A stretch of 12,110 nucleotides of DNA, from NCBI GenBank assembly GCA_009843005.1, contig VYEH01000161.1, positions 1-12,110 of the forward strand, written 5' to 3'. The notes under the pieces were generated by a model, which had not been told where the DNA came from, searched no databases, and saw nothing but the letters and a program-made list of their open reading frames with translations. Source of the stretch: Pseudomonadota bacterium (GTDB taxonomy: Bacteria > Pseudomonadota > Gammaproteobacteria > Steroidobacterales > Rariloculaceae). Each line of letters starts with the position of its first letter. The stretch's first letter is position 1. The position numbers were made by a program, and so were the translations under genes. This document shows, piece by piece, positions 1 through 7,866 of this stretch.

Positions 1-1
1 C

Positions 2-145
2 CTGACCGGGTTGCCCGCGCGTTTCGACCGTCGGAAGGACGATGCGTGGATCCACTTTCACCCATGGTCCGCAAATACGGCGCACCGGATTTTCGAACCG
101 CGGATTTCGGGCGCGAATTTTAACAGAACCGCCATCCGCCGGTAA
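2..145 (+). CDS. possible 3' end of an unidentified gene entering from the left edge
   Basis: The +2 reading frame is open from the window edge to a TAA at 143-145 and gives 47 residues ending in RTAIRR. I counted third codon positions by eye: about 34 of 47 are G or C, higher than in the other two forward frames and similar to the real genes here. That is the only support. I do not recognise the peptide and no motif is visible, so it may be chance. If real, it would be the C-terminus of a gene lying upstream of dtd in the same direction, with about 180 bp between them. Confidence 0.2.
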   Translation: MTGLPARFDRRKDDAWIHFHPWSANTAHRIFEPRISGANFNRTAIRR

Positions 146-327
146 CGCGAATTCTACGCAATTTTTGGTTCCGGCGCGGCCACGGCGACCCCGTTTTCCA
201 ACCCGGCGGCAGCACCCGCGCGCGCCTTGATCCAGCTGTCTGGAGGCGCATGCATGCCGGCATCCACGGCCGCCGTCCGGACAAGTAAGATATCGCACCT
301 GGAACCTGCAACCGGGAATTTGCTGCC
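146..327. other. non-coding stretch upstream of dtd
   Basis: No convincing gene lies here. The ORFs that cross it on either strand have skewed, Arg/Pro/Ser-rich translations and look like by-products of high GC content. A weak ribosome binding site (GGGA, about 10 nt before the GTG) precedes dtd. I found no good sigma-70 promoter pair and no hairpin with a T-run. On the minus strand TAAAAT (122-117) resembles a -10 box, with a poor TTACCG (145-140) at 17 bp spacing. It could serve a leftward gene, but the only nearby minus-strand ATG (65) opens a frame that does not look coding. Confidence 0.4.
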
Positions 328-792
328 GTGATCGGATTGCTGCAACGAGTGAGCCGCGCCAGCGTGGCGGTAGAGGATCGGACCATCGCCGAGATCGGCG
401 CCGGGCTGCTGGTCTTCGTCGCTGTGGAAGCCGGTGACACCGAGGCCCAGGCTGCGCGGCTGATGGAGCGCCTGCTGGCGTATCGCGTTTTCGCGGACGA
501 CCGGGGACGCATCAACCTGAATGTACGGGAGGCGGGAGGCGGACTGTTGCTGGTGCCGCAGTTCACCCTGGCCGCCGATACCCGCAAGGGCAATCGGCCG
601 GGCTTCTCCAAGGCTGCCCCCCCGGCGCTGGGCCGCAAACTGTTCGACCACATGGCGCAGCTTGGTGCCGACGCCCCGGTTCCGGTGGCGACAGGAAGGT
701 TCGGCGCCACGATGCAGGTCGATCTCTGTAACGAAGGCCCGATGACCTTCTGGCTGCGGGTCCCGCCTTCTATTGCTCCATCATCCTCATAA
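328..792 (+). CDS. dtd: D-aminoacyl-tRNA deacylase
   Basis: Cytoplasmic editing enzyme that hydrolyses D-aminoacyl-tRNAs (and glycyl-tRNA mischarged on tRNA-Ala), freeing the tRNA. The 154-residue product matches the family's usual length. The start is a GTG that gives the family N-terminus MIGLLQRVSRASV. The core motif PQFTLAADTRKGNRPGF spans residues 77-93, and the Gly-cisPro motif NEGPMTFWL lies at 135-143 (G137, P138), where catalysis and chirality rejection occur. Thr80 of the first motif is kept. The oddity is Pro77 (codon ccg), where the E. coli enzyme and most relatives have Ser in SQxxL; a single base separates ccg from tcg. The C-terminus has a short Ser/Pro tail after the last conserved strand. 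tatA follows after 100 bp on the same strand, and dtd-tat proximity is seen in other gammaproteobacteria. Identity is secure; full activity is less so because of Pro77. Confidence 0.95.
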   Translation: MIGLLQRVSRASVAVEDRTIAEIGAGLLVFVAVEAGDTEAQAARLMERLLAYRVFADDRGRINLNVREAGGGLLLVPQFTLAADTRKGNRPGFSKAAPPALGRKLFDHMAQLGADAPVPVATGRFGATMQVDLCNEGPMTFWLRVPPSIAPSSS

Positions 793-852
793 CACCGTAT
801 CAGCGGGTTACTAGGTTGAGGGAGCACTGGTTAGGGCCTGTTGCCGGCTTTC

Positions 853-870
853 GCGTATCATTGGCGTATC
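853..870 (+). repeat. short direct repeat upstream of tatA
   Basis: The heptamer GCGTATC occurs at 853-859 and again at 864-870, 11 bp apart and so on roughly the same face of the helix. It ends 22 bp before the tatA start. It could be an operator half-site pair, or chance. TATCAT (856-861) inside the first copy resembles a -10 box but has no matching -35. Confidence 0.25.
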
Positions 871-881
871 GGTCGGGTTTT

Positions 882-885
882 GGAG
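882..885 (+). promoter_or_regulatory. ribosome binding site of tatA
   Basis: GGAG lies 7 nt before the ATG at 893. It is well placed and fixes the tatA start at MGLGGISLWQ. Confidence 0.75.
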
Positions 886-892
886 CAAAACG

Positions 893-1141
893 ATGGGATT
901 GGGTGGCATCAGCCTCTGGCAGCTACTGATCGTGCTTTTGATAGTCGTGTTGGTATTCGGCACCAAGCGCCTGAAAACCCTGGGCGGCGACCTGGGCGGC
1001 GCACTGAAGAGTTTTCGCAGCGCGATGGAGAGCGACGAGGAACCGGACGGCGAATCCGCCGAAAACCCCCGCCTGGCAACCGCCGAGCCGGACGCCGAAT
1101 TCGCCGAGCAACGCAGGGAGAGCCAAAGCAGCGGGACCTGA
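893..1141 (+). CDS. tatA: twin-arginine translocase subunit TatA
   Basis: Small inner-membrane protein that assembles into the variable-size channel of the Tat pathway, which exports folded proteins bearing a twin-arginine signal. The 82 residues show the family plan: a short periplasmic N-terminus (MGLGGIS), one membrane helix (about residues 8-22) with polar Gln10, the hinge FGTKRL at 22-27, an amphipathic helix (about 28-46, GGDLGGALKSFRSAM), then an acidic, disordered tail rich in Glu and Asp. Gln10 in WQLL matches Gln8 of E. coli TatA, which separates it from TatB with its Glu8. The start is fixed by a GGAG 7 nt upstream. In most relatives tatB follows at once. Here the next gene is on the opposite strand and converges tail to tail 46 bp away, so tatA is cut off from tatBC and must be transcribed alone or with dtd. 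Confidence 0.96.
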   Translation: MGLGGISLWQLLIVLLIVVLVFGTKRLKTLGGDLGGALKSFRSAMESDEEPDGESAENPRLATAEPDAEFAEQRRESQSSGT

Positions 1142-1187
1142 CGATCGACATCGTCCGGTGGGCGGTTATCCGGCCCGGGATCAATAA

Positions 1188-2966
1188 CTAGTAGTCCAGA
1201 GCGGTACCCCGCATCGGGTTCACGCCGTTGTGGAAATTGCCCTGGTCGCGCACCGTGCGCGGCACGCCGTTCTCGTCGTAGTGAACCCACGCCAGGCCGT
1301 GCGCATCGCCGTTGCCCGGCATGTCGATCCTGTCGATCAGCTCCCGTGTTGCCGCGTCGTAGACGTAGAGTCGTCCTTCGGCGTTGCTGGTCGCCCACAT
1401 CTCCCGGCCGTTGGGCGCGAGCAGCACATGGTCGACCATGTACGCGCCGTACAGCGTGTCCAGGTGCTGCCCGGACCCGGCGTCGATGACCGTCAGCGTC
1501 CTGCCGTAGTGGCCTGCGGCCTCGCCCTTGTCCGCAATCCATAACTCGGTCTCGTCGGCGTTGAGCGAGCCGCCATAGGGGCCGATGCCGGTGCCGTTGG
1601 TCCAGATGACCTCGCCCGTCTCGATGTCCATCTTGGCCGCGTTGGACATGGTGTTGATCACGTAGATGTATTCCTTCGCCGAATCCACCAGCGCCCAGTT
1701 GGGACGGTAGCCCGGAATCGGAAACTCGGCCTCGACTTCCCAGGTATCCGGGTTGATTTTCGCGATCCAGTAGGGGCGCATCGCCATGAGCCGGCCCTGG
1801 TACATGCTGATGGCGCTGAACATGCCGGTGGCGCGGCCCGGCGCGTAACCGGCCGGTTCCATGAGCGCGTAGATGTACTCGTAGTCCGGATCGGTCCAGA
1901 CCGTGTAGGCGTAACCGCCGAGGTCCGCGTCGAGCACGCCGCCGACGATTTCGTCCGTTTCGGGGTCGAGCAGCATCAGCGCCAGTCCGCCCTGGTCCCG
2001 GCCGAACATGTCCAGCAGCACGTAGTCGCGGAACACCTGGCCGTGGTGCAGTCGCCCGCCGATATCGATCTGGGCGACGGGCTGCAGCGTCACCGCATCC
2101 ACCTTGATCAGCGTCGCCGAAGTGCCGAGCCGGCCCACCCAGGCCGGTCGATCCGGACCGAGACCGCCTGCCAGTTCCACCGCGCCTGCCGGACGCGGGC
2201 CGACGATGTAGACGTAGCGTCCGTCCGGCGAGACCGCCGTCGTGTGCACGGCGCCGCGCAGCGATTCGGGCAGCATGTAGCTGGCGATCACCTCCCGCGT
2301 CTCGGCGTCGCCGACGACCACCGAACTGCTCGTTGGCAGCTCGTAGCCCTCGAACAGGACCGCCGGCCGGCTCGAGGCGCCGACATTCTCGTAAAAGTAG
2401 GTCTTGCCCGGCTCGGGCGTGAATTTCGGCTCGCCCGGATCGTAGGTGGCGAGCACCGAGGCGTCGTAGTGGCTCAGCAGGCTGCCGTCCCGGGAGCGGC
2501 GCGTCCAGGTCGCCTGCAGGGACTCGAAGGTCTCGATGGCTTCGATCTGCAGATCGCGGGCCGTCTTCTCGAATTCGAGGTCCGGACCCCGGCTGGCCCT
2601 GACCGTTTCCAGGTCGCCGAGCCACATCTGCGGCAGCCCCGCCTCCAACGGCAGCCCGGCCAGCGTGCGGATGTACATGGCTATCGAAGCGAGATCGTCA
2701 TCGGACGGGTCCATCTCGCTGACGATGACGCCCATGACGGGATTGTTTTCGAGCTGATCGAATATGTCCACAGGAGTCGGGCCGAACAGCAGGCTCGGCC
2801 CCACCAGCCCTTCGCCCGTTGGCGCGTGGCACACGTGGCAGCCGATTTCGGAGTGAAAGAGTTCGCTTCCCCGCTCGACGAGATTGTCCAATTCCTGTGA
2901 CCGGGCGCTGCCGGCAGCCAGTACAACACCGGCCAATAGCGCCAGTGATCCATGCCTTCCATACAT
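1188..2966 (-). CDS. exported cytochrome c / beta-propeller protein of unknown function
   Basis: A 592-residue protein. Residues 1-24 look like a Sec signal peptide (hydrophobic LALLAGVVLAAG, likely cut near SARSQ); there is no twin-arginine motif. A class I-like cytochrome c domain follows, with heme motif CHVCH (Cys43, Cys46, His47) and Met85 in SEMDPSDDDL as the likely axial ligand (Met78 is the alternative). A linker (about 105-200) leads to blade-like repeats ending in strand-turn patterns such as AVSPDGRYVYIVG and ELWIADKG, typical of YncE/YVTN-like propellers. His241, His307/308, His513, His556 and His579 sit near the starts of such repeats. It probably works in periplasmic electron transfer or redox catalysis, but the substrate is unknown. 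The layout resembles NirS/NirN (heme c plus propeller), but I see no basis to name it so. The start at 2966 is chosen for its GGAG and signal peptide. The frame extends upstream to 3560, but only antisense to tatB. It lies between tatA and tatB. Confidence 0.85.
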   Translation of the reverse strand: MYGRHGSLALLAGVVLAAGSARSQELDNLVERGSELFHSEIGCHVCHAPTGEGLVGPSLLFGPTPVDIFDQLENNPVMGVIVSEMDPSDDDLASIAMYIRTLAGLPLEAGLPQMWLGDLETVRASRGPDLEFEKTARDLQIEAIETFESLQATWTRRSRDGSLLSHYDASVLATYDPGEPKFTPEPGKTYFYENVGASSRPAVLFEGYELPTSSSVVVGDAETREVIASYMLPESLRGAVHTTAVSPDGRYVYIVGPRPAGAVELAGGLGPDRPAWVGRLGTSATLIKVDAVTLQPVAQIDIGGRLHHGQVFRDYVLLDMFGRDQGGLALMLLDPETDEIVGGVLDADLGGYAYTVWTDPDYEYIYALMEPAGYAPGRATGMFSAISMYQGRLMAMRPYWIAKINPDTWEVEAEFPIPGYRPNWALVDSAKEYIYVINTMSNAAKMDIETGEVIWTNGTGIGPYGGSLNADETELWIADKGEAAGHYGRTLTVIDAGSGQHLDTLYGAYMVDHVLLAPNGREMWATSNAEGRLYVYDAATRELIDRIDMPGNGDAHGLAWVHYDENGVPRTVRDQGNFHNGVNPMRGTALDY

Positions 2967-2973
2967 CCGTGTT

Positions 2974-2977
2974 CTCC
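2974..2977 (-). promoter_or_regulatory. ribosome binding site of the heme c/propeller gene
   Basis: On the minus strand GGAG lies 7 nt before the ATG at 2966. It supports that start over the in-frame starts further upstream. Confidence 0.7.
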
Positions 2978-3167
2978 GTCGTGGTGCGCACGGCGCCGGT
3001 TGGGGCGCCGAATTCGACTCTAGCATACGGCGGTACTCGCCCGCCCGTGCCGGCCGCGGCAACGAATTCACCCGAATGCCGAAGCTCGCAAGATCGCAAT
3101 ACCAAAATACGGTATCTTTCAGTTCGATGGGCAACGCGTCCGTGGCACGTAACGGGAACCATTCCTC
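2978..3167. promoter_or_regulatory. divergent intergenic region between the propeller gene and tatB
   Basis: About 200 bp separate two start codons pointing away from each other, so promoters for both the heme c/propeller gene and tatBC are expected here. The inverted repeat ATACC-N7-GGTAT lies at 3099-3115 in the most A/T-rich part and could be an operator. TATCTT (3113-3118, +) and TATGCT (3027-3022, -) resemble -10 boxes, but neither has a good -35. The region is defined by gene layout; the elements inside it are weak. Confidence 0.4.
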
Positions 3168-3656
3168 ATGTGCGACCTCGGCTTCTGGGAACTCCTGCTG
3201 ATCTTCGGCATGGGGCTCATGATTCTGCGCCCGGAACGCATGCCTCGGGTTGCCGCGCAGATCGGCCGCTGGATCGGCCGGGCCCAGAGGACCGCCAACC
3301 AGTTTCGCCGCAAGCTGCAGCGGGAACTGGAACTGGAAGACCTGATGCGCGACGGCATCGTGCCGAAGCATCGCCCCGCGGCGCGGCCGAAGACGACGAC
3401 CCGAACAGGCAATACGCCCACCACCGTTCCGGCCAACGCCAGCAAGTCCGATGCAGAAAAGGAGTCGGAGGCCTTGAGGGACGCTACCGCGGCTGCGAGC
3501 GCAGGGCCCGAGTCGACTGAACCCGCTTCGGACGACACCCCTGAAGCACAACAACTTCATTCGACAGGGGGCGACCAGGATCCCGGCCCCGAACCGTCCC
3601 AGGCTTCGACCGGGGTCGGAGAAGCTCCCGGGGCCCGCGAGGCCGGATCCTCATGA
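3168..3656 (+). CDS. tatB: twin-arginine translocase subunit TatB
   Basis: Inner-membrane partner of TatC in the Tat substrate-receptor complex. It is 162 residues long, near E. coli TatB (171). The N-terminus MCDLGFWELLLIFGMGLMIL is the TatB membrane helix with the hallmark Glu8. The hinge reads LRPERMP (20-26), then an amphipathic helix of about 27-62 (QIGRWIGRAQR, ELELEDLM) and a long, disordered tail rich in Pro, Ser, Thr, Glu and Ala. The oddity is Arg21 (cgc) where the hinge is normally Gly-Pro; Pro22 is kept. The tail ends inside the start of tatC (4 bp ATGA overlap), which points to translational coupling. Its ribosome binding site is weak (GGGA about 10 nt upstream). It has no tatA directly upstream, unlike most tat operons. 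Confidence 0.94.
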   Translation: MCDLGFWELLLIFGMGLMILRPERMPRVAAQIGRWIGRAQRTANQFRRKLQRELELEDLMRDGIVPKHRPAARPKTTTRTGNTPTTVPANASKSDAEKESEALRDATAAASAGPESTEPASDDTPEAQQLHSTGGDQDPGPEPSQASTGVGEAPGAREAGSS

Positions 3657-4440
3657 CCCCGCCCGAAACGCCCGACGGGGAAGAACAGCTCGCCGAGGGC
3701 ACGCTGCTTTCCCACCTGGTGGAACTGCGAACCCGGCTGATTCGCGCCGCCGCGGCGGTGCTGGTCATCTTCATCGCCCTGGTGCCCTTCGCCGAGCGGG
3801 TGTTCACGCTCATCGCGACGCCGTTGATGGAACGGCTACCGGAAGGCGCCACCATGATCGCCACCCAGGTGGCCTCCCCGTTCCTGACGCCCTTCAAGAT
3901 GTGCCTGTTCGTCGCCGTCTTCCTGGCCATGCCGGTGGTGCTCTACCAGGCCTGGCAGTTCGTGGCGCCGGGGTTGTACCGCAAGGAGAAGCGCTTCGCC
4001 TTCCCGCTGCTCTTCGCCAGCATCGTGCTCTTCTACGCCGGCGTCTCGTTCGCCTACTTCGTGGTCTTCCCGCTGATGTTCTCGTTCTTCGCCGCGGTCT
4101 CGCCCCAGGGCGTGACCATGATGACCGACATCGCGTCGTACCTGGACTTCATCCTCACCATTTTCTTCGCCTTCGGCGTGGCGTTCGAGGTCCCCATTGT
4201 GACCGTGATGCTGGTGTGGAGCGGACTGGTGTCCACGCAGGTCCTCAAGAAGGCGCGGCCGTTCGTGTTTCTCGGAGCATTCGTGGCCGGGATGCTGCTG
4301 ACGCCGCCGGACGCCATCTCCCAGACCCTGCTCGCCGTGCCGGTCTACCTGCTGTATGAGAGCGGACTGCTGCTCGCCAGGGTGCTGGTCAACAAGGACG
4401 AGACGACCGAAAACCCGGAGGAAGCAGGAGAATCGGCAGG

Positions 4441-4444
<4 letters not shown>
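3653..4444 (+). CDS. tatC: twin-arginine translocase subunit TatC
   Basis: Six-helix inner-membrane protein that forms the core receptor for twin-arginine signal peptides. The 263 residues match the family. Visible signatures are HLVELRTRL at 21-29 in the cytoplasmic N-terminus, WQFVAPGLYRKEKR at 101-114 (Glu112 equals E. coli Glu103, signal recognition), FGVAFEVPI at 174-182 (Glu179 equals E. coli Glu170 within the membrane), and LLTPPD at 215-220 (Asp220 equals Asp211). All key residues are present. A GAGG lies 10 nt before the ATG. The gene overlaps tatB by 4 bp and the following transporter gene by 4 bp (both ATGA), so the three are almost certainly co-transcribed. The C-terminal tail is acidic and cytoplasmic. 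Confidence 0.97.
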
Positions 4445-5964
<1,520 letters not shown>

Positions 5965-6035
5965 GGTTTGCGAACGCTCCGGCGTGCCGGGCACACGGTT
6001 CGATAACCTCATAATCGGCGTGGGCCATGGCCGGT
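5965..6035. other. convergent intergenic gap, no terminator recognised
   Basis: The transporter gene and the sulfatase gene end facing each other here. The small palindromes GTGCCGGGCAC (5984-5994) and GGCCATGGCC (about 6024-6033) are too short or too tightly looped, and neither has a T-run, so a rho-independent terminator is not supported. Confidence 0.4.
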
Positions 6036-7700
6036 CTATTCGGCGCTCGCCTGCCTGCCGAATTCCAGCCAGAGTCCTGACAGTTCGGCGGTGAGTTCGG
6101 GATATTCCCCGGAAAGGTCGCGGCGTTCGCCCGGGTCCGCCTCAAGATCGAACAGCTCCCACCGGGTTTGCTCATCGAGAGGATTGCTGTCGGCGACGAC
6201 TTTCATCGGCCAGCGGACCAGCGCTCCCCTGATCGGCATAATCCAGGGTACGCTATCGTCGGCATTGCGCACGTCGCCGGTCTGCCCGGTGACCAGGCCC
6301 CAGAAAGAGCGCCCGCGGACAGGCTGGACTTCACGCCCCTCGAATGTAGTCCCCGGCGCGGGCAGGCCGGCCGATTCAAGCAGCGTCGGCAGTATGTCCA
6401 TAAACGTCAGGTAGGTCCGCTCGATACCGCCCCGGGCGGCCACGTCGCCGTGGCGGATGAAGGCCGGCACCAGCGTCCCGCCCGCGTACAGCGAGCCCTT
6501 CAGAGCCCGGTAGGGCGCCGTGGCGGCCTCGCTCCATCCGGGGCCGTTCGCCGTGAAGGAGCCTGCCCGCCCCATGTTGGCCAGGCTGCTGTCCGTATCG
6601 GTCCGCGGCACCGTGCGCGGCACGAAATCGAGGTCCTCACCGGCAGCCCCGTTGTCCGAGGCAAACAGGATCAAGGTGTTCTCGAACTGCCCCGACGCCC
6701 TGAGGAAATCGATCGCCCGCCCCACGTGCATGTCCATGTTCTCGACCATCGCGGCGTAGACCTCCATGGACCTGCTGCGAATCGCCTGCCGTTCCGCAGT
6801 GAGCGAGTCCCATGGCTCGGCCCGGCCCGCATAGCCTTCCAGGGCCAGGTTCCGGTGGAATATCCCCAGCTCGGAGGCTCGTTGGTAGCGGGATGCCCGC
6901 AGGGCATCGTAGCCTTCGTCGTATCGTCCCGCGTAGCGGTCGATCCAGTCCTCGGGTACCTGCATCGGCCAGTGCGGCGCCGTCAGCGCCAGGTACCCGA
7001 ACCACGGCTGACCTTCGCGGGCATGGACCTGGAGGTATTCGATCAGCTTGTCCGTGTAGAGGCGCGAGGAGAACCAGCCATCCGGCAGTTCGGCGGGTTC
7101 GCCGTTTTCCAGGTACGTGTAATGGCCCTCGTAGACGGGAGGATTGCCTGGAAACACGCTGGATCCGAGGTGATTGTCGCCGGCCTTGATCAACGCGAAA
7201 GAAGCGTCGAAACCGCGCGCGGCCGGGCCGTCCTCAGGAGCAACGCCGAGGTTCCACTTGCCGGCCATGAAGGTCTGGTAGCCCGCCGCGCGGAGCCGCT
7301 CGGGAAGACTGGCAATATCGTCCCTCATGGGATCGTCGAGCGTTCGAACTCCGGCCTCGAAGGTGGTGGTGCCAGACATCAGCAGGGCCCGGGAATGCGC
7401 GCAGGCGGAAGCGGCGTGAAAGTTGGCGAGGCGCAGACCTTCCATCGCCAGCGCATCCAGATTCGGCGTCGCGATTTCGCTGCCGAAGAACCCGACGTCG
7501 GTATATCCGAGATCGTCGGCCAGGATCAGCAGGATGTTGGGCCGGCCGTCGGCGGGCGCCGTGGGCGCCGATGCTTCCGAAGCCGCCTCCGGCGCCTGAG
7601 CGCCCGCGGCCGGCGCTTCGGGGCCGTCCGCTGGACCGCATCCCGAGAGCGCAAGGAACAGAACAGCCGGCAGGCCACGCAGGGATTTCATGATTTTCAT
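6036..7700 (-). CDS. sulfatase-family lipoprotein with altered active-site motifs
   Basis: A 554-residue alkaline-phosphatase-superfamily sulfatase. The N-terminus is a lipoprotein signal with lipobox LSGC (Cys21), then an Ala/Pro/Glu-rich linker to about 50, so it is probably anchored in the envelope facing the periplasm. It aligns with Pseudomonas AtsA at Asp62, Asp63, Cys100, Arg104, Lys148, His243, Asp349, Asn350 and Lys401. Two sites deviate. The formylglycine motif reads CAHSR (100-104) instead of CxPxR, with His102 for Pro. GKWN (147-150) replaces GKWH, with Asn150 for the His contacting the sulfate group. It may still hydrolyse sulfate esters, have changed substrate, or be inactive; sequence alone does not decide. 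There is no ribosome binding site of note before the ATG at 7700, and an alternative ATG lies at 7691. No maturase gene is seen in the window. The gene is divergent from the OPT transporter. Confidence 0.9.
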   Translation of the reverse strand: MKIMKSLRGLPAVLFLALSGCGPADGPEAPAAGAQAPEAASEASAPTAPADGRPNILLILADDLGYTDVGFFGSEIATPNLDALAMEGLRLANFHAASACAHSRALLMSGTTTFEAGVRTLDDPMRDDIASLPERLRAAGYQTFMAGKWNLGVAPEDGPAARGFDASFALIKAGDNHLGSSVFPGNPPVYEGHYTYLENGEPAELPDGWFSSRLYTDKLIEYLQVHAREGQPWFGYLALTAPHWPMQVPEDWIDRYAGRYDEGYDALRASRYQRASELGIFHRNLALEGYAGRAEPWDSLTAERQAIRSRSMEVYAAMVENMDMHVGRAIDFLRASGQFENTLILFASDNGAAGEDLDFVPRTVPRTDTDSSLANMGRAGSFTANGPGWSEAATAPYRALKGSLYAGGTLVPAFIRHGDVAARGGIERTYLTFMDILPTLLESAGLPAPGTTFEGREVQPVRGRSFWGLVTGQTGDVRNADDSVPWIMPIRGALVRWPMKVVADSNPLDEQTRWELFDLEADPGERRDLSGEYPELTAELSGLWLEFGRQASAE

Positions 7701-7866
7701 GGTAACAGTCTACGGCAATACCCTTTTGCCAATTAACAAACCCGGGCCGTGCTGCTGCCCCCGCTCGATCAAGCCCGGAAATGCTGCAACGCCCATGCTT
7801 CGAATCATCGTGGATCGCTCCGAGTGATGGTAGAGTTTGGGCGCCCCAACCGCACGAGACATGCCG
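7701..7866. promoter_or_regulatory. divergent intergenic region between sulfatase and OPT transporter
   Basis: Both flanking genes start here and point away from each other, so it must supply promoters for each. The inverted repeat GGCAA-N7-TTGCC (7714-7730) sits 14-30 bp before the sulfatase start and could be an operator over its leader. TTGGCA on the minus strand (7732-7727) resembles a -35 but has no -10 at proper spacing. No clear promoter could be assigned in either direction. Confidence 0.35.

Noticed and set aside
42..230. A 62-codon plus-strand frame near the left edge
   Set aside because: Arg/Pro-rich translation with no motif and no ribosome binding site.
120..827. Minus-strand frames of 235 and 165 codons over dtd
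   Set aside because: They are antisense to a confidently identified dtd and show no recognisable motif.
811..2625. A 604-codon minus-strand frame overlapping tatA and the heme c/propeller gene
   Set aside because: Its translation is low-complexity Arg/Gly/Ala-rich, and it runs in a different frame over a clear cytochrome/propeller gene and antisense to tatA.
2043..2900. A 285-codon plus-strand frame inside the heme c/propeller gene
   Set aside because: Arg/His/Asp-rich shadow of the real minus-strand gene; no start context or motif.
1188..2966. Naming the heme c/propeller protein as nitrite reductase NirS or NirN
   Set aside because: The domain order is similar, but I see no heme d1 motifs and no other nir genes nearby.
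2967..3560. Upstream extension of the heme c/propeller frame to 3560
   Set aside because: It would be antisense to tatB and adds 198 residues without a domain. The start at 2966 has a good GGAG and a signal peptide.
5984..6033. Palindromes between the POT transporter and sulfatase genes as a terminator
   Set aside because: The stems are too short or the loop too small, and no T-run follows on either strand.
6168..7736. A 522-codon open frame antisense to the whole sulfatase gene
   Set aside because: The product is rich in Arg, Gly, Val and Gln with no motif, while the opposite strand has a complete lipoprotein sulfatase. Long antisense frames are expected at this GC content.
7837..7866. TTG start for the OPT transporter
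   Set aside because: The extra residues have no family match, and an ATG just downstream has a better-spaced GAGA.
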